Assembly (NCBI GenBank): GCA_944326305.1 | Contig: CALVDL010000008.1 | Location: 1 to 64,000 of the forward strand | DNA from: an uncultured Bacteroidales bacterium | Lineage (GTDB): Bacteria; Bacteroidota; Bacteroidia; Bacteroidales; UBA932 | DNA: 64,000 nucleotides | Direction: 5' to 3' | Part shown: in pieces, positions 1-8,886 of the stretch | How positions within the stretch are numbered: position 1 is the first letter of the stretch | Layout of the letters: every line of letters begins with the position of its first letter | Made by a program: the position numbers and the translations under genes | Notes under the pieces: model-generated | What the model saw: only the letters and a program-made list of their open reading frames with translations | The model's database searches: none | Told to the model about the DNA's origin: nothing

Positions 1-186
1 TGGACAGACAGGAAGATTATGATGGAAAGGCCCGTCAGGGCCGCACCGGAGCGACAGCGAGGTTTCCGGGAGGAAACCGAAGCAGCGCAGGTGCCGGCGT
101 AGCGAAGCGGAGCCGTATGCCCCAGCGGGGCTGTCACCGACAGGTGACTGGGGGTGGACAGACAGGATTTCCGGAGGAAATCCTTA
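1..186. repeat. intergenic array of perfect hairpins
   Basis: This non-coding stretch holds consecutive perfect inverted repeats: 29-42 (5-bp stem), 61-78 (7-bp stem GGTTTCC/GGAAACC), 119-131 (5-bp stem), 133-148 (6-bp stem GTCACC/GGTGAC) and 164-184 (9-bp stem AGGATTTCC/GGAAATCCT). The 13-mer TGGACAGACAGGA occurs at 1-13 and again at 155-167, so a repeat unit of about 154 bp may continue to the left of the window. Part of it (47-119) resembles 32697-32770. Whether it is a mobile REP-like element or a transcribed structured RNA cannot be told from here. Confidence 0.6.
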
Positions 187-204
187 ACGTCAGTATGACG
201 GATT
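184..204 (-). repeat. short dispersed motif, copy 1 (degenerate)
   Basis: Read on the minus strand this is AATCCGTCATACTGACGTTAA, a degenerate match to the motif AAATTCGTYGRACTGACGTTA that recurs at 13050, 30309, 35931 and 58693. It overlaps the last base of the hairpin that ends at 184. Unlike the other four copies it is not followed by a start codon on its own strand within the window. Confidence 0.45.
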
Positions 205-248
205 CCGGTCAAAAAGGATAAAATATTGATTTTCAGAATAATATTATT

Positions 249-707
249 ATGGAAAACAGAGAAAACGAAGGCCTGAAGTCATTGGGCCGCAAGACAGAAT
301 ACAAAAGCGACTATGCCCCGGAGGTCCTTGAGACATTCGAGAACAGGCACCGGGAGAACGACTACTGGGTCAGGTTCAACTGCCCGGAATTCACCAGCCT
401 GTGCCCGATAACCGGGCAGCCTGACTTTGCCGAAATCCGGATAAGCTACATCCCGGACGTAAAGATGGTCGAGAGCAAGAGCCTGAAACTGTATCTGTTC
501 AGCTTCAGGAACCACGGTGACTTCCATGAGGACTGCGTAAACAAGATAATGAAGGACCTAGTCCGGCTGATGGATCCGAAATACATAGAGGTGACAGGCT
601 TCTTCACTCCGCGCGGAGGCATATCCATATACCCGTATGCCAACTACGGACGTCCCGGGACGAAATATGAAGCCCTTGCGGAAAAACGGATGGCGGAGCA
701 TGAGTAA
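249..707 (+). CDS. queF: NADPH-dependent 7-cyano-7-deazaguanine reductase QueF
   Basis: Reduces preQ0 (7-cyano-7-deazaguanine) to preQ1 in the cytoplasm, a late step of queuosine tRNA modification. The 152-residue length fits the short, single-domain QueF type of the tunnelling fold. Visible hallmarks are the nucleophile Cys52 in [10 protein letters not shown] with Asp59, the QueF/NADPH motif around ESKSLK (75-80), and HED at 93-95. The ATG at 249 gives an N-terminus of family length. No preQ1 riboswitch is recognisable in the 60 bases upstream. It stands alone, 48 bp ahead of the thioesterase gene. Confidence 0.95.
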   Translation: MENRENEGLKSLGRKTEYKSDYAPEVLETFENRHRENDYWVRFNCPEFTSLCPITGQPDFAEIRISYIPDVKMVESKSLKLYLFSFRNHGDFHEDCVNKIMKDLVRLMDPKYIEVTGFFTPRGGISIYPYANYGRPGTKYEALAEKRMAEHE

Positions 708-755
708 CTGGGAAAAATTGTAATTTTGTACGCACTGGACTTAAATGCGTTTAAA

Positions 756-1232
756 ATGAAGAAAATCATAAATCCGTGGCTCGGTCTCGTAAAGGACGGC
801 TACAACTGTTTCGGATGCGCCCCGACCAATCCCTTCGGACTGAAGATGGAATTCTATGAGGACGGGGATGAGATAGTATCCTTCTGGCATTCGGATGACA
901 ATTACCAGGGTTGGCTTCATACCCTGCACGGCGGAATCCAGTCAACCCTGATGGATGAAATAGCGGCCTGGGTGGTGGCCCGCAAGCTGCAGTGCGCCGG
1001 GATGACAACGCATCTTGACATGAAATTCAAGAGGCCTGTCCCTACAGGGCCGGATACGACCATAGAAATCCGCGCCGGCATCCGTGAGATGAAACGTAAT
1101 TTCGTTTTCATCACGGCCAGGATATTCTATGACGGGCAGGTCTGCTCCGAAGCGGAACTCACTTACTTCTGCTTCTCGGCCGAGAAGTCCGCTTCCGATT
1201 TTTATTTCAGGGGATGCGAAACCGAAGAATGA
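756..1232 (+). CDS. PaaI-like hotdog-fold acyl-CoA thioesterase
   Basis: A 158-residue single hotdog domain. The N-terminal part carries the GCAPTNPFGLKM segment (about 20-31) typical of YiiD/PaaI-type 4HBT proteins. The active-site region is LHGGIQSTLMDE (57-68), with the HGG turn and the acidic pair Asp67-Glu68. Such proteins hydrolyse acyl-CoA thioesters in the cytoplasm; the acyl substrate cannot be read from sequence. The ATG at 756 is preferred over an in-frame TTG at 726 because MKKIINPWL begins directly before the conserved core. It converges with the DUF2807 gene 31 bp downstream. Confidence 0.85.
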   Translation: MKKIINPWLGLVKDGYNCFGCAPTNPFGLKMEFYEDGDEIVSFWHSDDNYQGWLHTLHGGIQSTLMDEIAAWVVARKLQCAGMTTHLDMKFKRPVPTGPDTTIEIRAGIREMKRNFVFITARIFYDGQVCSEAELTYFCFSAEKSASDFYFRGCETEE

Positions 1233-1263
1233 ACCAATAAAATTACAGGGAATCAGGTGAAGG

Positions 1264-1935
1264 TCACTCTTGTCCCTGATCCGGTTTCAGGATGGTTAAA
1301 GTGGAGTCGTCAATATTCCCGTCAAAACCGTTGGGTGAAGTTACCGTGACATCTGACATGTCGTAAAGATTCCCTTTTACATGTTCGCAGTACAGGTCCG
1401 GGCAGATGAATTCGCTCATTCCGGTGCTGGTTATGTCCAGGACATTGCACTTCCCGCTGAGAACCATTTCGGCAAGCCCGTCTAAATATACTGTCAACGT
1501 ATTGAAATCCACATTGTCGGAGAACATTTCTGAACTGTCGTCCAGGGATACCGAAAAGTCTTCTGTCCCGGGTCTGCCTGTAATCGTGACAAGGTCGTAT
1601 GCGCTTACTTCGGTGAACTGTTCTGACGGGACATGGGCCTCGAGGGTCATGCCGTCATACGATTTTTTCCCGTCGTCATACCAGATTTCTACCGATTCGC
1701 CGTGATTGTGGAAAAATACGTATCTGTGCAGGTCTGAATTTGCCCTGATGACAATCTCCCCTTTGGGTACAGAACTGTCGAAAACTATATTCATCTGGTC
1801 ATGCACTGTCAGGGCCGTAATGTCGCTGTTGAAATCGAATTTCTGCTCTGTGATTTCGCTGCTCGGCGTCAGATTCCTGGAGCAGGATACTGTGGCAGAC
1901 AGGACTGCAGCGTAAAAGATTAATTTTAGTCGCAT
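1264..1935 (-). CDS. head GIN domain (DUF2807) lipoprotein
   Basis: A 223-residue exported lipoprotein. The N-terminus is a signal peptide ending in ATVSC, with Cys18 as the lipidation site. The rest is the right-handed beta-helix-like DUF2807 (putative auto-transporter adhesin head, GIN) domain: FNSDITALTVHDQMNIVF, then EVSAYDLVTITG and MSEFICPDLYCEHVKG repeats. These proteins are common in Bacteroidetes and their role is not established. It lies between two plus-strand genes and has no obvious partner. A second, longer member of the family is encoded at 24368-25459. Confidence 0.8.
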   Translation of the reverse strand: MRLKLIFYAAVLSATVSCSRNLTPSSEITEQKFDFNSDITALTVHDQMNIVFDSSVPKGEIVIRANSDLHRYVFFHNHGESVEIWYDDGKKSYDGMTLEAHVPSEQFTEVSAYDLVTITGRPGTEDFSVSLDDSSEMFSDNVDFNTLTVYLDGLAEMVLSGKCNVLDITSTGMSEFICPDLYCEHVKGNLYDMSDVTVTSPNGFDGNIDDSTLTILKPDQGQE

Positions 1936-2017
1936 GTCTTATGGCTTTACAGGTTGAACGACTGTTAAGATGCGACAATTATTTTTTTCGTTGCAACCAT
2001 TCTTGCATGAAAATTAC

Positions 2018-2025
2018 TAAATTTG
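2018..2025 (+). promoter_or_regulatory. -7 element of the aspS promoter
   Basis: TAAATTTG matches the Bacteroidetes -7 consensus TAnnTTTG and lies 87 bp before the aspS start. No clear TTTG-type -33 element sits at the usual 19-20 bp spacing, so the assignment rests on the -7 element alone. Confidence 0.5.
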
Positions 2026-2038
2026 CAGGATTTGTGGC

Positions 2039-2076
2039 GCCGGCCTGCAAGAGCCTTTGCAGCAGGGCTGGCCGGC
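2039..2076 (+). promoter_or_regulatory. strong hairpin in the aspS leader
   Basis: GCCGGCC (2039-2045) pairs perfectly with GGCCGGC (2070-2076), and TGCAA/TTGCA (2046-2050 with 2057-2061) can pair inside it. It lies in the predicted 5' untranslated region, 36 bp before the start codon. It is followed by T-rich sequence but only after 20 bp, so it does not look like a plain terminator. It could be an attenuator or an mRNA-stability element. Confidence 0.45.
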
Positions 2077-2112
2077 AGGTCTTTCAATTGTAAATTTTAA
2101 TTTTTTCGATAT

Positions 2113-3882
2113 ATGTACAGGACTCATACTTGCGGGGAGCTCCGCATAGGGAATGCCGGGCAGACAGTCACTCTGGCCGGGTGGGTGCAGAGGACCAGGA
2201 AACTCGGCGGGATGACATTTGTCGACCTGCGTGACAGATACGGGATTACACAGCTTGTGGCGGACGCGTCCGCCCCTGCGGACCTGGTGGAGACCGCCGG
2301 CTCGCTCGGTCGTGAATATGTCATCCAGGCCACAGGGGAGGTGATAGAGCGCCAGAGCAAGAACCCGAAGATGCCGACCGGCGACATCGAGATAAGGCTC
2401 TCTGGAATCAAGATACTCAACAAGGCGCAGACGCCTCCTTTCACCATAGAGGATGTCAGCGACGGGGGAGAGGAGCTCAGGGCGAAATACAGGTATCTCG
2501 ACCTGCGCAGGAACCCTCTCAAGAAGGCGCTCGAACTCCGCCACAGGATAGCGCATGAGGTACGCAACTATCTTGACAGCAAAGGTTTCCTCGAAATAGA
2601 GACCCCGTATCTCATCAAGTCCACTCCGGAGGGGGCACGTGATTTTGTGGTGCCTTCACGTATGAATCCCGGACAGTTCTATGCCCTCCCGCAGTCCCCG
2701 CAGACCTTCAAGCAGCTGCTTATGGTGGCCGGGTATGACCGCTATTTCCAGATAGTAAGATGCTTCCGCGACGAGGACCTCAGGGCTGACCGCCAGCCGG
2801 AGTTCACGCAGATAGACTGCGAGATGTCCTTTGTCGAGCGGGATGATGTGCTCGACACGTTCGAGGGGATGATGCGCACCCTTTTCAAGAATGTCCTGGA
2901 TGTGGACATTCCGGACCCGCTTCCGAGGATGAGCTGGTTCGATGCCATGGACTTCTACGGGTCCGACAAGCCGGACATCCGTTTCGGGATGAAGATACAC
3001 GAGATCACATCCGATGTACAGGGGCACGGTTTCTCCGTATTCGATTCTGTAGAGTATGTAGGTGCGGTCTGCGCACCGGGCCTTGCAGGTTATACCCGCA
3101 AGCAGCTGGACGAGCTGACAGAGTGGGTCAAGAGACCGCAGGTCGGAGCGAAAGGCCTTGTATATATAAAGGTGAACGAGGACGGTTCCATCAAGTCCTC
3201 TGTAGACAAGTTCTATACTCCGGAGCAGCTCCAGGCCATAGCTGACAGGATGGGGGCATCCAGGGGGGACCTTATCCTCGTGCTCTGCGGTCCGAAGAGG
3301 AAGACGCAGACCATGCTCGGCGTGCTCCGCATAGAGATGGGAAACAGGCTCGGGCTGCGTGACCCGCATACTTTCGCCCCGCTGTGGATTGTGGATTTCC
3401 CTCTCCTCGAGTGGGATGACGAGACGCAGCGTTTCTACGCCATGCACCATCCGTTCACAGCACCTAAGCCTGAGCATCTGGACCTGTTCTACAGCGACAG
3501 GAAGGAGGACCTTGAAAAGGTCTGCGCCAACGCATACGACTTCGTCCTCAACGGCACGGAGCTCGGCGGCGGGTCCATCAGGATACATGACGCTGCTGTG
3601 CAGCAGAGGATGTTCGAGGTGCTCGGTTTCTCTGACGAGGATGCGCAGTACAAGTTCGGCTTCATAATCAATGCCTTCAAGTTCGGCGCCCCGCCTCATG
3701 GAGGGCTCGCGTTCGGTTTCGACCGCGTATGCGCCCTGTTCGGAGGCCAGGAGACTATCCGCGACTATATCGCGTTCCCTAAGAACAACCAGGGCCGCGA
3801 CGTGATGATCGACTCCCCTTCATACATCGACCAGGTGCAGATGGACGAGCTTTTCCTCGCCTCGACTGCGAAAAAGGAATAA
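2113..3882 (+). CDS. aspS: aspartyl-tRNA synthetase
   Basis: Charges tRNA-Asp with aspartate. The 589-residue length is normal for the bacterial form, which carries a GAD insertion inside the catalytic core. Visible parts are the N-terminal OB-fold anticodon-binding domain (about 1-105, with [13 protein letters not shown]), class II motif 2 ([14 protein letters not shown], about 218-231) and motif 3 ([16 protein letters not shown]) near the C-terminus. The ATG at 2113 begins the family-typical [10 protein letters not shown]. The leader contains a strong hairpin. lgt follows after 107 bp. Confidence 0.97.
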   Translation: MYRTHTCGELRIGNAGQTVTLAGWVQRTRKLGGMTFVDLRDRYGITQLVADASAPADLVETAGSLGREYVIQATGEVIERQSKNPKMPTGDIEIRLSGIKILNKAQTPPFTIEDVSDGGEELRAKYRYLDLRRNPLKKALELRHRIAHEVRNYLDSKGFLEIETPYLIKSTPEGARDFVVPSRMNPGQFYALPQSPQTFKQLLMVAGYDRYFQIVRCFRDEDLRADRQPEFTQIDCEMSFVERDDVLDTFEGMMRTLFKNVLDVDIPDPLPRMSWFDAMDFYGSDKPDIRFGMKIHEITSDVQGHGFSVFDSVEYVGAVCAPGLAGYTRKQLDELTEWVKRPQVGAKGLVYIKVNEDGSIKSSVDKFYTPEQLQAIADRMGASRGDLILVLCGPKRKTQTMLGVLRIEMGNRLGLRDPHTFAPLWIVDFPLLEWDDETQRFYAMHHPFTAPKPEHLDLFYSDRKEDLEKVCANAYDFVLNGTELGGGSIRIHDAAVQQRMFEVLGFSDEDAQYKFGFIINAFKFGAPPHGGLAFGFDRVCALFGGQETIRDYIAFPKNNQGRDVMIDSPSYIDQVQMDELFLASTAKKE

Positions 3883-3989
3883 TATAGGCGGTCTCTTCCG
3901 GTCCAGCCAGGGAGGCATCGCAGTATTGTCATCTGGGCGGAGGTCAGGGACCGGAGCCGGGGGACCCGCTGAAAAAGACAATAATCGGA

Positions 3990-4868
3990 ATGATTGATTT
4001 TTTGGTAGTACACTGGCACATGAACCCCGATATTATCCATGTCGGGGGATTTGTGCTCCGCTGGTATTCAGTGCTTTTCCTTGCCGGATTCGTGCTGGGA
4101 TGGTTCATATTCAAAGGTTTCCTCAAAAGGGAAGGGCTGCCTTTGAGCCTTCTGGACCCGCTGCTTTTCACTCTGCTTATCGCTACGATAGTCGGGGCGA
4201 GGCTAGGGCACTGCATATTCTACCAGCCGGATTATTATTTCGGGAGCTGGAAAGGGTTCTGGGAGATTTTCATGCCCTGGAAAGGAGGGCTTGCCAGCCA
4301 TGGAGGGACGATTGCCATAATCCTTGCGATGTGGTGGTATGCCCGCCATTATGGCAGGAAATATGACTTCGACCTGCTCTGGATGCTGGACCACCTGTGT
4401 ATCCCCGTATGTTTCGCAGGTATGTTCATCAGGCTTGGAAATCTCTGTAACTCGGAAATATACGGTGATGTCACCAGCCTTCCGTGGGGTTTTATATTCG
4501 ACCTCAGGGGCGAGACCCTGCCGAAGCATCCTACCCAGCTTTACGAGGCCCTGAGCTATCTGATACTTGGGCTTGTGCTCATGGGACTGTACAAATACCG
4601 TCTCCCGAAGCTCAGGAGGGGTACTCTGCTGGGGATATTCTTCATCGTCCTTTTCGGCATGCGCTTCCTTATAGAGTTCATCAAGGAGCCGCAGGTGGGC
4701 TTCGAGGAGAACATGGTCTTGAACATGGGGCAGATTCTCAGCATACCGTTCATCCTGGCGGGTATCTGTCTGGTAATTTACAGCTTCAAATGGGGGAAAC
4801 CGGCCATGGTAGAGCATCCGCAGAAACACAAGGCAGAGCCTACGCATTATGCCAAATCCCTGAAATAG
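3990..4868 (+). CDS. lgt: prolipoprotein diacylglyceryl transferase
   Basis: Transfers diacylglycerol from phosphatidylglycerol to the lipobox cysteine of prolipoproteins in the inner membrane, the first step for the many lipoproteins in this window. The 292 residues form several hydrophobic segments. Conserved features are GARLGHCIFY (69-78), the loop GGLASHGG (99-106, His104) and the Lgt signature RLGNLCNSEIYG (148-159). The C-terminus has a short hydrophilic tail after the last membrane segment. ATG at 3990 gives MIDFLVVHWHMNP, as in other members. The next gene starts 9 bp later, suggesting co-transcription. Confidence 0.96.
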   Translation: MIDFLVVHWHMNPDIIHVGGFVLRWYSVLFLAGFVLGWFIFKGFLKREGLPLSLLDPLLFTLLIATIVGARLGHCIFYQPDYYFGSWKGFWEIFMPWKGGLASHGGTIAIILAMWWYARHYGRKYDFDLLWMLDHLCIPVCFAGMFIRLGNLCNSEIYGDVTSLPWGFIFDLRGETLPKHPTQLYEALSYLILGLVLMGLYKYRLPKLRRGTLLGIFFIVLFGMRFLIEFIKEPQVGFEENMVLNMGQILSIPFILAGICLVIYSFKWGKPAMVEHPQKHKAEPTHYAKSLK

Positions 4869-4877
4869 GCAGCATAT

Positions 4878-5522
4878 ATGGATGAACAGCGACACAGGGC
4901 CGTCCTCACAACCGACACCTCCGGATGCAGCCGGAAGATAAAGGATGTCCTTGCCTTCCTGGACAGGCACTCCATAAGGTACACCCTCTATACCCATCCT
5001 CCGCTCTATACGATAGAAGAGGCCCTCGGCTACTGGGACGGGATAGAGTCCACTCACTGCAAGAACCTGTTTTTCCGCAACCACAAGGGAAACAGGCACT
5101 ACCTCGTGGTAATAGAGTGCCACAAGGAATTCGACATACATTCCTTCGAGCATATGATGAAGGAGGGCAAGATGTCTTTCGCATCCGCCGAAAGGATGGA
5201 GCGCTGCCTTGGGCTGCAGCCCGGGTCCGTATCCCCGCTGGGACTTATCCATGACATGGTACCGGAGACTGGTGCACAGACGGTCATGCTCCCGGACAGT
5301 GACGGGAACCCGCATGCCGTGCAGGCTGTCCCGGGTGCCGCCCCGAAGGAGCTGTTCCCCGACGGCCACCGCGTGAAGCTGTTCCTGGACAGGGACCTGA
5401 CGGATGCCCCGATGCTCAGTTTCCATCCGTGTGACAATACGGCAAGTGTCATCATCCCCAACGCCGATTTCCTCCGCTTCCTCTCCATCTGGGGCGGCCA
5501 CTATGAATGGATTAAAGTTTAA
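4878..5522 (+). CDS. prolyl-tRNA editing deacylase, ProX/YbaK type
   Basis: A free-standing trans-editing domain of 214 residues related to the INS editing domain of ProRS. Family members hydrolyse mischarged Ala-tRNA(Pro) and similar species. Recognisable segments are YTLYTHPPLYTIEEA (35-49), the conserved CKNLFFRNHKG (61-71, with Lys62) and the C-terminal LFLDRDLTDAPMLSFHPCDN. It lies 9 bp after lgt and 2 bp before the HAD gene, so lgt, this gene and the HAD gene probably form one operon. Which mischarged tRNA it corrects cannot be read from sequence. Confidence 0.88.
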   Translation: MDEQRHRAVLTTDTSGCSRKIKDVLAFLDRHSIRYTLYTHPPLYTIEEALGYWDGIESTHCKNLFFRNHKGNRHYLVVIECHKEFDIHSFEHMMKEGKMSFASAERMERCLGLQPGSVSPLGLIHDMVPETGAQTVMLPDSDGNPHAVQAVPGAAPKELFPDGHRVKLFLDRDLTDAPMLSFHPCDNTASVIIPNADFLRFLSIWGGHYEWIKV

Positions 5523-5524
5523 AT

Positions 5525-6298
5525 ATGATAAAGGCTATATTCTTCGACATAGACGGCACCCTGGTGAGTTTCAGGACACATGAAATCTCCCCGAAAGTAA
5601 TGGAGGACCTTTACGCACTGCGCGGGAAGGGCATAAAGCTTTTCATAGCAAGCGGACGCCACTATCTGGTGATGGACAACCTTCAGGATTTCCCATTCGA
5701 CGGATATATCAGCATGAACGGTTCCCTGGTCACCGTAGGAGGCGAAGTGGTCTCATGCAGGACACTCGGTGCGGATACGGCGAGGGAGGTGGGCCTCAGG
5801 TGCAGGCAGCACGGCCTGCCTGCCGTGGCATTCTGCCGCGGGAGTTACGGAATCAGCATGCAGAACGACCTCACCCGCAAGACTTTCGAGATGATCAGGC
5901 TGCATGATGTCCCGCTCTATTCATGGGACAGCCTTGTGTATGAGGATGTATGCCAGTTCACGATTTTTGCCGACCGGAAGCAGGAGAAGGAGCTTTTCAC
6001 TGAAGGCCTAGACTCTGTGACCCTGTCCAGATGGTTTCCGTCGTTTTTCGACATGAACACGAAAGGGCTTTCCAAGGCGGAGGGCATAGCGGCGGTCATA
6101 GAACGTTTCGGCATCACTGCGGACGAGGTCATGGCTTTCGGGGACGGGGGCAACGATTCCGAGATGCTCAAATACGCCGGAACGGGCATCGCTATGGGCA
6201 ATGCAGATGATACCGCCAGGTCAGCGGCGGACTATGTGACCCTGACAGTCGACCAGGACGGTATCTCCCATGCCCTGAGGCATTTCGGGTTACTTTAG
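5525..6298 (+). CDS. Cof-type HAD-IIB phosphatase
   Basis: A 257-residue cytoplasmic haloacid dehalogenase-superfamily hydrolase. Motif I is FDIDGT (7-12, nucleophile Asp8 and Asp10), motif II lies in IASGRH (41-46), motif III is the lysine in KGLSKAEGI (Lys184) and motif IV is GDGGNDSEML (206-215). The cap domain sits between motifs II and III, as in the Cof/YbjI group, which dephosphorylate sugar phosphates and cofactors. The substrate is not predictable. It follows the ProX-like gene by 2 bp and overlaps the end of the opposite-strand AraC gene by 4 bp. Confidence 0.9.
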   Translation: MIKAIFFDIDGTLVSFRTHEISPKVMEDLYALRGKGIKLFIASGRHYLVMDNLQDFPFDGYISMNGSLVTVGGEVVSCRTLGADTAREVGLRCRQHGLPAVAFCRGSYGISMQNDLTRKTFEMIRLHDVPLYSWDSLVYEDVCQFTIFADRKQEKELFTEGLDSVTLSRWFPSFFDMNTKGLSKAEGIAAVIERFGITADEVMAFGDGGNDSEMLKYAGTGIAMGNADDTARSAADYVTLTVDQDGISHALRHFGLL

Positions 6299-7245
6299 AT
6301 ACCCATCCTCATTTTCTTGGTGATCTTGCTCCTGTAGCCGAGAGGCGACTCCCCGAACTGTTTCTTGAAGAACTTGCCGAAGGTGGACTGGTCCGGGAAT
6401 GACAGCCGGTCGGCTATCTCTTTGATGGACAGCTCCGTTTCCCTCAGCATCTGAAGGGCTTTCTCTGCACGTGCCTTGGCGATGATTTTCCCTGTCGTGG
6501 TCTTTGTCTTCTCCTTGACCACCGCGGACAGGTACTGTTTCGATATGCAAAGCTCCCCTGCATAGAAGGTCACGCTGTGCTGTCTGTCTATATTTTCCCT
6601 GAGCAGGTCCAGGAACTGCTGGAATATGACCCCGGAACGCGATGTCTCTATGGTATGCCCTGGATTCCCGTCCCCGAAACGTTTCCATATCATGTCTGCT
6701 ATGTCTGACGTGAGGATGTAAAGGTGGGCGTAGTTGAGCTCATGGAGGAAATGGTGTCTTTTCTTGCCCATCGCCGCTATCATGTTCCTCATGTCGGCAA
6801 GCAGGGTCCCGCATTCTTCCCATGTGATATTGACGTTGTTGTGCTTGTTGTCGTAAAGACGGTATATGGACTCCAGCGGGAAGGGGTTGTTGTTCCTGAT
6901 GATGTCCATCATCAGCTCGTCGCTCACTTTCACCATGCATCCACTGAATCCTCCGCCGTATGTGACTGAGTTCAGCTCGCTGCCGGACGGGATGACCCTT
7001 ATGGCAGGGCACTCCGCCTTGAATTCCTGCCTGCCGATGACGTAGGAAAGGCTTCCGTGCGTGACCAGTATGATGATGTTGTATCCTGTCCTTGCCGGTT
7101 TTCCCGAAGCTTCCGCCGAAAAGTCCCCGCAGAGCTCCGCCCCATAGAGGAGGCCGTTTATATGATTTTCTTCAACTATTTGACTGTCAGAATATAACTT
7201 TACAATTTCCCTCATATTTCCTGTATTGGACTGCAATATATACAT
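6295..7245 (-). CDS. AraC-family transcriptional regulator
   Basis: A 316-residue regulator with a C-terminal AraC/XylS double helix-turn-helix domain (about 215-308). The second helix-turn-helix contains EIADRLSFPDQSTFGKFFKK, ending in the typical GESPLGYR. The N-terminal 200 residues are a cupin-like sensor domain with no recognisable ligand. It is divergent from the TolC/RND operon across a 124-bp gap that carries two direct repeats, so control of that operon is the simplest inference. Its stop codon overlaps the HAD gene end. Confidence 0.9.
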   Translation of the reverse strand: MYILQSNTGNMREIVKLYSDSQIVEENHINGLLYGAELCGDFSAEASGKPARTGYNIIILVTHGSLSYVIGRQEFKAECPAIRVIPSGSELNSVTYGGGFSGCMVKVSDELMMDIIRNNNPFPLESIYRLYDNKHNNVNITWEECGTLLADMRNMIAAMGKKRHHFLHELNYAHLYILTSDIADMIWKRFGDGNPGHTIETSRSGVIFQQFLDLLRENIDRQHSVTFYAGELCISKQYLSAVVKEKTKTTTGKIIAKARAEKALQMLRETELSIKEIADRLSFPDQSTFGKFFKKQFGESPLGYRSKITKKMRMGI

Positions 7246-7253
7246 TATTTATT

Positions 7254-7285
7254 GATTTTGACCATTAGTATGTGATTTTTGACCA
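7254..7285 (+). promoter_or_regulatory. direct-repeat operator between araC-like gene and efflux operon
   Basis: GATTTTGACCA (7254-7264) and GATTTTTGACCA (7274-7285) are near-identical direct repeats whose starts are 20 bp apart, about two helical turns. That arrangement is typical of AraC-family binding sites. The downstream copy ends 32 bp before the efflux operon -7 element. Confidence 0.6.
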
Positions 7286-7317
7286 GCGGCACATGCTTCC
7301 GTCAGATTTTTTTGATG

Positions 7318-7325
7318 TATTTTTG
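7318..7325 (+). promoter_or_regulatory. -7 element of the efflux operon promoter
   Basis: TATTTTTG fits TAnnTTTG and lies 44 bp ahead of the TolC-family start codon. No good -33 TTTG is present at the usual spacing, which fits a promoter that needs an activator bound at the upstream direct repeats. Confidence 0.55.
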
Positions 7326-7369
7326 CGACTTTCACGGGAAATCCCCGGACAAAGAGGACATATATCAAT

Positions 7370-8839
7370 ATGAGAAAAATAAAATTAGCATTATGCCTGG
7401 CGGCTGTGCCTGCCTTGTGTTCCTATGAGGCATCGGCACAGTACAGGACCGGGCCTGTCCAGGCCGATTCGCTTGTGCAGCAGACCCTCTCTGCGGCCGA
7501 CACCGCTTCCGTCCCGGTGGTCATAACATTGGAGCAGGCCCTGCAGATAGCCCTTAGCGAGAACGTTTCTGTGAAGGTGGCGGACCAGGAGATACAGAGG
7601 TCGTCCTATGCAAAAAAAGGCGTCTATGCCTCCCTCTTCCCGCAGATAGACCTCTCCGGCACTTATCAGAGGACCATCAAGAAGCAGGTGATGTACATGG
7701 ATTTAGATATGGGTGCCGTTGGAGGAGGCTCCTCTGATGGGGACGGCGCTGGGAGCGGGGAAGGCTTCACCATGCCGGACACGAGCGAGGGCCTGGAGGT
7801 CGGGAGATGGAACACATGGGCGGCCGGGCTGAACGCGACTATGCCGCTTGTGAACCCGCAGCTGTGGAAAAACATGAAAATATCCGGCCTGGAAGTCGAA
7901 ATGGCCATCGAGAAGGCCCGTTCATCAAGGCTGGATATGGTCACTCAGGTCAAGCAGGCGTATTTCGGGACACTTCTGGCCAAGGAGGTCTTCCAGGTGT
8001 ACAGGGATGTCTATGAGAACGCTGTAAGCAATTACCGTGAGACAGAGAAGAAGTTCAATGCGCAGAAGGCCACGGAATACGACCTTACAAGGGCGAAGAC
8101 AAGCGTCGCCAACGCCATTCCGGATGTATATGACGCGGAAAGTTCCGTAATCCTGTCACTGTGGCAGCTAAAGGCGGTCATGGGGGTGGACCTTGATATG
8201 AATATCGATGTCGCCGGGACGCTGGACGATTATTCCCGGCAGCTTTTCTATGAACCTGGCGCGGCTGATTCCCTTAGCCTGGAGAACAATACCACAATGC
8301 GCCAGCTCGCCATACAGGCCGAGCAGCTCGCCCATACTGTCAGAATGCAGAAATTTGCCTATATCCCGACCCTCTCGGCCGCATTCTCGTTCAGTGTCAA
8401 TGCCATGACCAATGACTTCAAGTTCTCGCAGTACAAGTGGACTCCTTATTCTTATGTGGGAGTCAGCCTCGCCATCCCGGTCTTCTCCGGAGGGAAGAGG
8501 TACAATGATGTGCGCCAGGCCAGGACCCAGGCCACACAACTGAAGCTGCAGACCATGGATACAGAGCGCAACCTGAAGATAAGCATCCGGCAGAGCCTTG
8601 TGGCGATGGAGACCAGCATCAAGACTTACAATGCGGCCCAGGAGGCAGTAGCGTCAGCCAGAAAAGGGTACAGTATCGCGGAAAAGACCTACCAGGTAGG
8701 GAAGAACACCCTCATTGAGCTGAATGACGCCCGGCTTGCCCTGACCCAGGCCGAACTGAGTGCATCGCAGGCCATATACAATTTCCTGATAGCCAAATCA
8801 CAGCTGGAACAGACCCTGGGACAGGACTTTATCGAATAA
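7370..8839 (+). CDS. TolC-family outer-membrane efflux protein
   Basis: The outer-membrane channel of a tripartite efflux pump, 489 residues. It has a signal peptide (about 1-24, ending EASA) and two OEP repeats. Examples are LEQALQIALSENVSVKVADQEIQ near the N-terminus and the matching helical repeat with YQVGKNTLIELNDARLALTQ near the C-terminus. A low-complexity Gly/Ser/Asp insert lies around 122-135. It is the first gene of a TolC, adaptor, RND and PG0541-like operon, with 47 bp to the adaptor. The transported compound is unknown. Confidence 0.93.
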   Translation: MRKIKLALCLAAVPALCSYEASAQYRTGPVQADSLVQQTLSAADTASVPVVITLEQALQIALSENVSVKVADQEIQRSSYAKKGVYASLFPQIDLSGTYQRTIKKQVMYMDLDMGAVGGGSSDGDGAGSGEGFTMPDTSEGLEVGRWNTWAAGLNATMPLVNPQLWKNMKISGLEVEMAIEKARSSRLDMVTQVKQAYFGTLLAKEVFQVYRDVYENAVSNYRETEKKFNAQKATEYDLTRAKTSVANAIPDVYDAESSVILSLWQLKAVMGVDLDMNIDVAGTLDDYSRQLFYEPGAADSLSLENNTTMRQLAIQAEQLAHTVRMQKFAYIPTLSAAFSFSVNAMTNDFKFSQYKWTPYSYVGVSLAIPVFSGGKRYNDVRQARTQATQLKLQTMDTERNLKISIRQSLVAMETSIKTYNAAQEAVASARKGYSIAEKTYQVGKNTLIELNDARLALTQAELSASQAIYNFLIAKSQLEQTLGQDFIE

Positions 8840-8886
8840 TCCCCTTGCCGCCTGGTGCGGAGGTTTAACGAAAAAACACAGAAACC

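Noticed and set aside
726..755. A TTG start for the thioesterase.
   Set aside because: The ATG at 756 is in frame and starts just before the conserved core, and the extra ten residues add nothing recognisable.
708..755. A preQ1 riboswitch for queF or its neighbour.
   Set aside because: No preQ1-type pseudoknot or A-rich tail was found before queF or in this gap.
1936..2112. A T-box leader for aspS.
   Set aside because: No T-box sequence (AGGGTGGNACCGCG-like) or specifier structure is present; only a single hairpin is seen.
4203..5501. A 432-residue minus-strand frame opposite lgt and the ProX-like gene.
   Set aside because: It lies opposite two clearly recognised genes, has an uneven composition rich in His, Arg and Gly, and shows no family motif. 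The same holds for other long antisense frames, such as 2656-3699.
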